Source of the DNA: Gardnerella vaginalis
GTDB taxonomy: Bacteria > Actinomycetota > Actinomycetes > Actinomycetales > Bifidobacteriaceae
Length of the DNA stretch: 64,000 nt
Reading direction: 5' to 3'
Assembly: GCF_040427915.1 (NCBI RefSeq)
Contig: NZ_JBETXJ010000002.1
Location: 1,550,001 to 1,614,000 of the forward strand
Every line of letters starts with the position of its first letter. The stretch's first letter is position 1. The position numbers were made by a program, and so were the translations under genes. This document shows positions 55,342 through 62,376 of this stretch, piece after piece. Under the pieces are notes generated by a model. That model worked only from the letters and a program-made list of their open reading frames with translations, was not told the origin of the DNA and ran no database searches.

Positions 55342-55435
55342 TGCACTTTTTAACGATAATAAGATACTATCGCAAAAATTTAGATTGGCTTGATAGCTTG
55401 ATTTTAAGCATGATATCCATTCTATTAACACCAAT
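55342..55435 (+). pseudogene. Second relic of a RelE/ParE toxin gene
   Basis: About 90 bases closely match the 5' part of the relic at 39578: both read TGCAC-TTTTAACGATA, then a variable loop, TATCGCAAAAA, then AGATTGGCTT(A/G)ATAGCTTG, ATTTTA(G/A)GCATGATATCC and ATTCT-TTAACACC. The translated HDIHSINT matches the other copy. Both share the same broken frames, so they descend from one dead copy or the shared segment has another role. Confidence 0.7.
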
Positions 55436-55524
55436 CATTTTCACGCTCGCAAGCAAATGCAACCGCGCAAAACAAACCACATCACAATGCGCTCAAAACA
55501 CAAACAACCGCGCTATAGTCAGCG

Positions 55525-56424
55525 TTAGTTTAAATGCCTTCCATGCGGCGCAATATTCTTACGATGCCTGCGAACCGCGGCAATAATCATCGTGGCAAGA
55601 ATTACCGCGCACCCTATAAGCGCGAGCACGAACATTGTCATCCAAAGCGGCCACTGCAACTTGTCTCCCGGCGCAGAAACTGGATCCGGAAGCACGCGAT
55701 ACCCAGTCACCAACAGCCTCTGCGTATTCACACCATACGGAGTACACGTAAGCAGCGTCGCCAAATCGCGCCCCTTCTCGCGTTGAAGCAACCTAATATC
55801 ATGCGGATCGACCACGCTAATGCGGAACACCTTGTAACGCAGCGTCTCCCCCTGCACGTCAAAGTAGAAGAAATCGCCCTTCTTCAACTCCACTAAATCA
55901 TCAAACATGGTCGCATTCGGCAAACCAGTATGCGCCGTCACCACCGAGTGACGAGTTTTGCCACCAACCGGCAAATCCGTGCCATACAAGTGCCCAGCGC
56001 CATACGCCAAAACCTCCTGCGAACTACCGTGATAAATCGGCAGCTTAACGCCAATTTTCGGGATTTTTACGATACCCATAATCCCCATCGGCTCATCCAA
56101 CTGCTTCGCATACTCCTTATACTCCGGCGTCTTCATATAATCCGTCGTACCATCGTACGGATCAGCTGTAATAATCGACTTGTGGCGCGCATTATAACGA
56201 CGAGCCGCGTTCAAAATCTTCTCTCTAGCACTCGCAGTCTGCTTACGACTCAACCGATCATAAGCTACAGAAACTTCCTTCAACACCTTGTTATTCCACA
56301 ACGTTGACACAACCGGGTACGTGAAGCACAAAATTGCTGCAAGCGCGAGAACGATTGGCTCTAAAATACGGCGCAAATGCGATTTCTTGCGTTTTACTTG
56401 CTTTTCCTTTTTCTTAGCCTTCAT
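55525..56424 (-). CDS. srtC: Class C sortase (pilin polymerase)
   Basis: A 299-residue membrane transpeptidase. Helices at about 22-40 and 262-284; the catalytic His165 in VVTAHTG, Cys227 in TLLTCTPYG and Arg236 in NTQRLLVTG; and a lid motif DPY at 88-90, typical of pilin-polymerising sortases. It joins LPATG-type pilin subunits through a lysine. It is the last gene of the pilus locus, 478 bases after the backbone pilin. The ATG at 56424 has TGGAG five bases before it; an earlier in-frame ATG at 56448 is less likely. Confidence 0.95.
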   Translation of the reverse strand: MKAKKKEKQVKRKKSHLRRILEPIVLALAAILCFTYPVVSTLWNNKVLKEVSVAYDRLSRKQTASAREKILNAARRYNARHKSIITADPYDGTTDYMKTPEYKEYAKQLDEPMGIMGIVKIPKIGVKLPIYHGSSQEVLAYGAGHLYGTDLPVGGKTRHSVVTAHTGLPNATMFDDLVELKKGDFFYFDVQGETLRYKVFRISVVDPHDIRLLQREKGRDLATLLTCTPYGVNTQRLLVTGYRVLPDPVSAPGDKLQWPLWMTMFVLALIGCAVILATMIIAAVRRHRKNIAPHGRHLN

Positions 56425-56616
56425 TCCTACTCCAATGTGCGGATGCAAATGTTTTAATGCAGATTTGTGTAGTGCGCGGTTTTCTTACTTGGTGTTGCGC
56501 GGGGTTTGAGTATTTCTCTCCTCGCAAGTCCCGTCGCTACGCTCCTCTTTTATTGCTCGTATAGAAATACATCAAACCTTCTGAATATCTAAAACTTTTG
56601 CGTATCTTTCATCACC

Positions 56617-56705
56617 GAGATTCTTGATTTTTCTTGCTCTCTCGGCGAGTCACCATCTAGCGATGCTGAGGCTCACCTCGTTCGCGGCGAAAAATCTCGA
56701 ATCTC
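56617..56705. repeat. Imperfect inverted repeat, pilin-sortase gap
   Basis: GAGATTCTTGATTTTTC at 56617-56633 is the inverted match, two mismatches, of GAAAAATCTCGAATCTC at 56689-56705. It lies between the large hairpin and the sortase gene in the same transcript. Confidence 0.65.
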
Positions 56706-56742
56706 TGCCACACTTGGCGTATTTGCGCAATCTGCAGTGCGC

Positions 56743-56854
56743 AAAAGATTAGAGCACTTTGTACCAGAAGACACGCCGCAGCGTTTAAAACAAAATGCAT
56801 TTAGCATTTTGTTTCTACGCTGGCGTGTCCTGGTACAAAGTGCCTAAATCTTTT
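56743..56854. repeat. Very long hairpin between pilin and sortase
   Basis: The arms run AAAAGATT, GCACTTTGTACCAG, GACACGCC, AGCGT and AACAAAATGC toward a 5-base loop ATTTA, with matching complements in order on the other side and only small bulges. The whole structure is about 112 bases. It is 48 bases after the pilin stop on the coding strand and could end most transcripts, or protect the pilin mRNA, so that sortase is made in smaller amounts. Confidence 0.9.
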
Positions 56855-56902
56855 GAATGCTAAGCCGAACGTCATCTAATCAACGTCGGTTAACGCATTC
56901 AA

Positions 56903-58864
56903 TCAAGCGTTCTGCTGCTGTTCTTCTTCCTTACGATTACGCACGTAAAGAATCACACTAGCTGCGATCAAACCAATACCAGCCAATGCGAAAATCAGCA
57001 CGCCGTAAGCACCAGTTGCAGGAAGGTTGAACCAGAAGCTCTTGCCATCTTCGCCACCCTTAAGTGGGAAGTCCTCAAACTGCTCAGTCGTAGTTTGATC
57101 CTTCGTAACAGTCACAGCGTGGACTACAGGAGAAATCGCATAACCCTTAGGAGCTTTAACCTCAACAAGATAAACCGGCTCACCAGCGCGAGTCTTGTAC
57201 GGAGTCGCGAAGTTACCTTTAGAATCTGTTGTAGCAGTCTTTACATCAGTAGTAGCAACGCCAGCAGCAGGTTGTGCACCAGCTGCAGCAGTACCACCAA
57301 TAGTTGAAGCAGCCTTGCACTCTTTAACATTGTCTGCTTTCTTGCTAGGATCTGCTAGTCCTTTAGCACAAGCATCAGCCTTGTCTTTATCAGCGAAAAT
57401 CCTGAACTCAGCATTTTCAAGCGGCTTCTCTTCATTACCTTCCTTATAGAACTTGTGAACCTGAAGGAAACCGAAGTCAATAGTCGCTTGAGAATGATCA
57501 TTATCAGGGATAATTGGCGGCAAGTCACTTTCGTTATGCTCGTGAGCCTGGAAGAAGCCGGACTTGTTTATAATCTGATCCTTCTTCTTATCAGCCTCAG
57601 ACATTGGCTTAGATTCGGTTGGAGCAGTGCCAGTCTGGTAATCAGGATTAAGCTCAAACTCGAGATTAACCGTAACCTTAGGAGCTTCTTGACCTTCAGT
57701 AACATTATTCAAAGCATCAGCAATCTTACCTAAGCCAGCCTCGGTAAATGTTACTAAAATACGAGTGTAACCCTCAGCAAGATCCTTACCTTCATCTGTC
57801 TTACTATCAGTGACTAAAGTAACTTTGTAATCTTTCTCTTCAGTCGCAGTAGATTTGTCAAGAGTCGTTGTACCAATCTTCACAGTCTTCACAGCATCAT
57901 CAAGAGTTGGAGTAGTTGTTGATTCAGCAGGTTTTTGTACTGTCAAGGCAGCGGTTGGAGCATCATCGAAGACCTTATAACCCTGAAGATTAGCAGCAGT
58001 CAACTTACCCTCTTTAGGCTTAGCTTTGTTCACTTCCGCTGTAATCGTGAAAGGCACTTTATCCTTAACGCTAGCGAACTTAGTCTTATCGTAAACCTTC
58101 TGAATAGTAGCCGAGAGATCCTTATTCTTCGGCTTCACAGTAGGATTATAGTTATAAGACACAGTCGTCTTGGTGTTATTACCCTTGCTAGTCGTGGTGT
58201 ACTCTGGCAAAGGAAGCGTCATATAGAAGGATTGAAGATCAGAAACACCATAGCCCTTAGGCGCGCTAGTTTCCTCAACCTTGTACAAGCCAAGGTCAAT
58301 AGGAGAATTCTTACTACCAAACTTGGCTATACCTTTATCGCTAGTGGTCTTCGGATCAATGGTGTTAGTAGTATCAAACTTGACTTCTGCATCATCACCA
58401 CTGTCTTTAATAGTGTGATCGTTCAGCTTAGTAACAAGTTTCGCAATCTTCTGCCATGAATCAAACTTGCTAAGATCTAAGTCAACATACTTGTCACCTT
58501 CCTTAACAGAAGTGACTTTAGTCAATTTGAAAGTAGCGTCTTTAAGCGGCTTAAAACCAGTAAGGCAAGAAACCGTTGGTGTCTGACCAATAACCTTCCC
58601 GCTACCTCCCGAAGAAGGAGTAGTAGTAGAAGAAGAAGGAGTTTTAGCGTCCTTATCCTTCACGCACTTAAGAATGGTTATAGTGCCATTCTTTGGAGCA
58701 CCAGTCTCCCACGGAGCCGGAGCAGGACTATCCTGTGATCCAATCAAATTATTATGACCAGCCCACGCAACGCCAGTCATTGTTACAGCGCCGGCGACGC
58801 ACAGCGTGCCAGCCATCGCAAGCGACGCCACCGCCGCCACGAATTTATTAGTGAACTTTTTCAT
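56903..58864 (-). CDS. LPATG backbone pilin, SpaA-type
   Basis: A 653-residue secreted pilin. Signal peptide FVAAVASLAMAGTLCVAGAV ending near AWA; an N-terminal domain with an E-box-like YKVEETSAPKGYGV; a pilin motif region NPTVKPKNKD whose lysine would be the polymerisation site; a Cna-B-like C-terminal domain with YLVEVKAPKGYAISP; then LPATG at 614, a membrane helix and RNRKEEE tail. Glu in the E-boxes forms isopeptide bonds. ATG 58864 has AAAGGAG five bases upstream. It is followed by the class C sortase. Confidence 0.93.
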   Translation of the reverse strand: MKKFTNKFVAAVASLAMAGTLCVAGAVTMTGVAWAGHNNLIGSQDSPAPAPWETGAPKNGTITILKCVKDKDAKTPSSSTTTPSSGGSGKVIGQTPTVSCLTGFKPLKDATFKLTKVTSVKEGDKYVDLDLSKFDSWQKIAKLVTKLNDHTIKDSGDDAEVKFDTTNTIDPKTTSDKGIAKFGSKNSPIDLGLYKVEETSAPKGYGVSDLQSFYMTLPLPEYTTTSKGNNTKTTVSYNYNPTVKPKNKDLSATIQKVYDKTKFASVKDKVPFTITAEVNKAKPKEGKLTAANLQGYKVFDDAPTAALTVQKPAESTTTPTLDDAVKTVKIGTTTLDKSTATEEKDYKVTLVTDSKTDEGKDLAEGYTRILVTFTEAGLGKIADALNNVTEGQEAPKVTVNLEFELNPDYQTGTAPTESKPMSEADKKKDQIINKSGFFQAHEHNESDLPPIIPDNDHSQATIDFGFLQVHKFYKEGNEEKPLENAEFRIFADKDKADACAKGLADPSKKADNVKECKAASTIGGTAAAGAQPAAGVATTDVKTATTDSKGNFATPYKTRAGEPVYLVEVKAPKGYAISPVVHAVTVTKDQTTTEQFEDFPLKGGEDGKSFWFNLPATGAYGVLIFALAGIGLIAASVILYVRNRKEEEQQQNA

Positions 58865-58879
58865 GTTCACTCCTTTCAT

Positions 58880-58896
58880 TTGCCGTTTTACGGCAA
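58880..58896 (-). promoter_or_regulatory. Hairpin in the pilin leader
   Basis: A palindrome TTGCCGTTTTACGGCAA lies about 5 bases upstream of the pilin ribosome binding site. A 7-bp stem with a 3-base loop this close to the site could affect ribosome access or mRNA life. Upstream of it, 58897-59108 holds no gene; a 15-base unit (CGCAATAAAACAAT plus one base) is repeated twice at 58996-59025. Confidence 0.55.
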
Positions 58897-59108
58897 GTAG
58901 AGAATTAGTTTGCATTAATAATGCTCATACGAGTAAAGTTTTAAAATTTTTTGCATTTACCTTGTGTTATCACGCTCCCGAATCCCGAAAGACTGCGCAA
59001 TAAAACAATACGCAATAAAACAATGCGCGAAACAGGAAGGCTTTATGCGCAAATGCGTACGTAGTCGCCTTATGCGCAGCACCGCGAGTAAATGCATATA
59101 CAACTGCT

Positions 59109-61760
59109 TTATACGTGATTGCATAAGCCTCGCCACCTTCCCAAAATTAATTTGCGACCGCGCTCACTTTGACTTACCACGAAGCCAGCAGCCAACAGAT
59201 TCACCAATAGCGCGGCAAGAATACCAAGCTGCAAATTCCAACTATGACCACCCGTGTCCGGCAAAGTAAACTTGCTCACCGAATCAATATTGAGCTTAAA
59301 AGTAGCAAAATCCTTATTTTCTTTAAGAGACTTATCATCAGCTAATGCCTTATCAATGTCCGCAGGCGTTTGCTTGCCAGATTGAACAGTGAGCGCATTT
59401 TGCTTAAGAGCGTACACAACGCACTGGTAATCGCCAACCGCAGTCGGCTTCAAGGTCACTTCCTTATCAGTTCGCGCAGCCACTTTCGTCTTATCAGCCG
59501 ACACACAAGTTGTCTCGCCTTCTTTATTAGAGTGGCACGTATTTTGATCATCATCCTCAGGCACACTCAACCCAAGCTCGGCAAGATTACTACTCCAAGT
59601 CTTGTATTCAAGAGGCTCCTCAGCTTGCGAGCCAGTGCCAGTATTAGCGACATTTGAGCCACTTCTAGCAGAACCACTTCCACTAGAGCCAGTACCGCCA
59701 TTCGAAGCGCCGACACTTACAGCAGCATTATTATTCTTCTTCTCGCCCTTCGAGCACAGCACGCGCAACATAATCTTATTCGCGCTATCCGCCGCAGAAG
59801 TAGCATCAATAAACGGCTTAAGCTCCATACCAAGTATCGCAGAAATCTTGTTATTCTTGTCAGGCAACTCCGTCGGCAACGAATCATCGCCGTTTTTAAA
59901 CGGATACACCTTCAGCGTAAGATCATTATCGCCAATTGTTGGCGGCTTTGGCTTTGGAGGATTACTCGACTTCACCTCAATCGTAACTGACTTATAATCC
60001 CAGTCAACGCCTTGCGTAATAGGCGAATCTTTTTTCCACTTATCTTCAACAATGTTTCCTTTAAACAGGGATTGCTTACCTTCCGTAGTTGCTGCTCTAG
60101 CATCAAACTCTGTTACTAGTTTAGAATATTTCGTATTTTTACCACCATCTAAGGTTTGTTTTAATTTAGCATCTTTAAAAGCAAACACTTTGCACGTATA
60201 TTTACCTTCACTACCAACGTTTGGAGTTCCAGTAGTAATCCAACTTTGAGAACGCTCGCCAATGCCGTCATTTTCGTACAGCTTACCGCTAGTAAAATCG
60301 TTAAGCACACTGCCATCTGTGCGATTCCCTAAAGAAGGCTTCCACTGCTTTTGTGTGGGCGGCTTAGCTGAAACAGATGCATCAGCACTATCGCTAAGAG
60401 TTAAGCCATTAATTGAATCAAGATAGTAATTACTATCTCCATCTTTATGGCAAATCATGCGATGGTAAATAGGGTTAAACTTTTCAGAAGACTGACTGTC
60501 AATAAAAATTGGAGTAAACGGGCTAAATTTTCCATCTTTATTCAAAGTAAAAGTAACACCGTTCGTTTCATCAACTTCGGTACGACCATCAGCTTCCTGG
60601 TGATTGTAAACCTTTAACGATAAAACGTTATTTGTAGAATTTTTGTATTTAATCTTGACAGTAAATTGTGAGTATTTCTCATAACCTCTACCTTTACTAT
60701 TCTTGATGGATTCCGGATGAGTTAAAGAAGATTTGTCTTTATAGTCTACTTTTACATATATGCAATAGGTACCATTCTTCAACCATTTATTAGGGCGTAT
60801 TGTAATCACGCCAGAAACAGAATCTACTTTAACAAAATTATTAGTTTCCTCTTTCAAATCAAGTAACTTTTTATCAACTACAATTCCTTCTAAAGAGAAA
60901 CTTTTTACAAAGCTTTTAACTTCATCGTACGAAACTTCTGTTAATTCTGACGGATTACCACTCTTATTATTAAGTTTAGTAACACGATGAAACACTGGAT
61001 TTGCAGTATAAGACCCACCTGCTTCGTTTATAGTGACATATGATACATATTTTTTTCCACTTTTAACCTTATACTCTGCTACATAGCATTTTGCGAGTTC
61101 AGTTATGCCAGCATCTTTGCACTCTTTCGGAGGCTCAGCATCAGCAGTTGCACTTCTCTCCATTTTGCTAGAAGCTTTCGCAGAGGCGCCTTTCTTTTGG
61201 GCATCTTTAACTTTTTTATTTACAGCAGGAGCATCAGACTTAGCCTTATCAACACCATTGCTGTTAGCATTCTGCTGCTTTTCAACAGGATTCGATTCTT
61301 TATTATCTTTATTTAAAGTACTTGAAGTATCAGTATTTTTCTTATTAGGCTCAGTATTACTAGATTCATTTTGCTCAGGCTGCTGCTTCTCCCCCTCAGT
61401 CTTAGCAGAATCAGACTTAACACCCTCAGCCTTCTCATTAGAAACAGTATTAGCACCAGCACTTCCACCAGCATTTTCGCCAGCGCTTAAAGCAGAAGTT
61501 GGAGCAATCACAAAAGTAGCAAGCAACGTTGCAGATGCTACAAGTAACGAAAGTAACGCTCGACTCGTGCACGAACCACACGCTTTTCGAGAGGCTTTTT
61601 GAGACGATTTTATGAACGCGTTTTTGGACGCGTTTGAGCGCAAAGCGACGCAAGAAGCCTTTTTAGACTCTCTTGCAACGCTAGAGTCAATGCGACGAGC
61701 AACAAAATCTCGAATTGCACGTACACACTTTAAAAATGTATTAGATTCCGGAGCAGTCAT
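59109..61760 (-). CDS. Large LPDTG surface protein, putative pilus tip adhesin
   Basis: An 883-residue wall-anchored protein. A long basic N-region precedes the signal helix at about 68-90 (ALLSLLVASATLLATFVIAP), then a Lys/Glu/Asn/Ser-rich linker of some 110 residues, several beta-type domains (Ig-like patterns such as SVSGVITIRPN), a short Gly/Ser spacer (SNGGTGSSGSGSARSGSNVA), LPDTG at 833, a hydrophobic helix and a basic tail. No recognised adhesin domain is seen, but its place before pilin and sortase C fits a tip subunit. AAGGAG precedes ATG 61760. Its promoter carries a G tract. Confidence 0.88.
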   Translation of the reverse strand: MTAPESNTFLKCVRAIRDFVARRIDSSVARESKKASCVALRSNASKNAFIKSSQKASRKACGSCTSRALLSLLVASATLLATFVIAPTSALSAGENAGGSAGANTVSNEKAEGVKSDSAKTEGEKQQPEQNESSNTEPNKKNTDTSSTLNKDNKESNPVEKQQNANSNGVDKAKSDAPAVNKKVKDAQKKGASAKASSKMERSATADAEPPKECKDAGITELAKCYVAEYKVKSGKKYVSYVTINEAGGSYTANPVFHRVTKLNNKSGNPSELTEVSYDEVKSFVKSFSLEGIVVDKKLLDLKEETNNFVKVDSVSGVITIRPNKWLKNGTYCIYVKVDYKDKSSLTHPESIKNSKGRGYEKYSQFTVKIKYKNSTNNVLSLKVYNHQEADGRTEVDETNGVTFTLNKDGKFSPFTPIFIDSQSSEKFNPIYHRMICHKDGDSNYYLDSINGLTLSDSADASVSAKPPTQKQWKPSLGNRTDGSVLNDFTSGKLYENDGIGERSQSWITTGTPNVGSEGKYTCKVFAFKDAKLKQTLDGGKNTKYSKLVTEFDARAATTEGKQSLFKGNIVEDKWKKDSPITQGVDWDYKSVTIEVKSSNPPKPKPPTIGDNDLTLKVYPFKNGDDSLPTELPDKNNKISAILGMELKPFIDATSAADSANKIMLRVLCSKGEKKNNNAAVSVGASNGGTGSSGSGSARSGSNVANTGTGSQAEEPLEYKTWSSNLAELGLSVPEDDDQNTCHSNKEGETTCVSADKTKVAARTDKEVTLKPTAVGDYQCVVYALKQNALTVQSGKQTPADIDKALADDKSLKENKDFATFKLNIDSVSKFTLPDTGGHSWNLQLGILAALLVNLLAAGFVVSQSERGRKLILGRWRGLCNHV

Positions 61761-61883
61761 AGCATACTCTCCTTATATCATCTTAAACAATTTTTAAACT
61801 TTATGGCCTAAAAATTAATGAAACCCAAAGGCTCACATTAACAATCAGGCGGAATGCTACCCCTTTCGTAATGTACAGCTGTG

Positions 61884-61914
61884 AGTATACCCCCCCCCCC
61901 ATGCTGGATTTCAA
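61884..61914 (-). promoter_or_regulatory. Promoter with poly-G spacer (putative phase switch)
   Basis: On the minus strand TTGAAA (61914-61909) and TATACT (61889-61884) form -35 and -10 boxes. Their 19-base spacer consists of 8 bases and a run of 11 G (61900-61890). Nine G would give the ideal 17-base spacing, so slippage would switch promoter strength. Transcription would begin near 61877, about 117 bases before the adhesin ATG. An in-frame stop just before the ATG rules out an alternative fused start. Confidence 0.75.
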
Positions 61915-62154
61915 GCAAAATATACGAATTTGACAATCTTTTTGAAAATCACTATTTTCTATGAAAATAATCGCAAAATACGTTAAAAAATATTCAAAAC
62001 AACACACATTTTTAGAATATTTTACTACAAAAAATTTTATTGTCGCAAACTTCGGGCGTGTCACAGACACAATATACAGTCATTCGAAATAAGCATAACC
62101 ACAATATATGCTGGTTATTATTACAAGCAGACAAATGCACACTTGTTTTAGCAC

Positions 62155-62214
62155 TACCAGTACCGCTACCCCTACCCCTACCAGTACCCCTACCAATACC
62201 AATACCAGTACCAC
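62155..62214. repeat. Hexanucleotide repeat, ten units
   Basis: Ten units of TACCNN (AG, GC, CC, CC, AG, CC, AA, AA, AG, AC) run without interruption. On the plus strand one frame would give alternating Thr with Ser, Ala, Pro or Asn; on the minus strand Gly with Thr, Ile, Arg or Ser. No start, ribosome binding site or family supports a gene. It lies between two surface-protein genes. Confidence 0.88.
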
Positions 62215-62376
62215 CAACTATCACTATAACTGCCTGCATCAATCGAGACGAAGGCAGATCTCACTCGCGTTAAAAGCACACTGCGCTTTCATCAACTTTG
62301 AGCAAGCTCAGCGCTACGAATTCCTTTTGCGCACGCTACGCCCTTGCGCTCTCAAGCAGGTAGGAGCGCAGCGATA

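Noticed and set aside
61801..62070. An 89-codon minus-strand frame crossing the poly-G tract, as a phase-variable coding region
   Set aside because: It has no family resemblance and ends before the adhesin gene, which has its own stop just upstream of ATG; a promoter switch explains the tract better.
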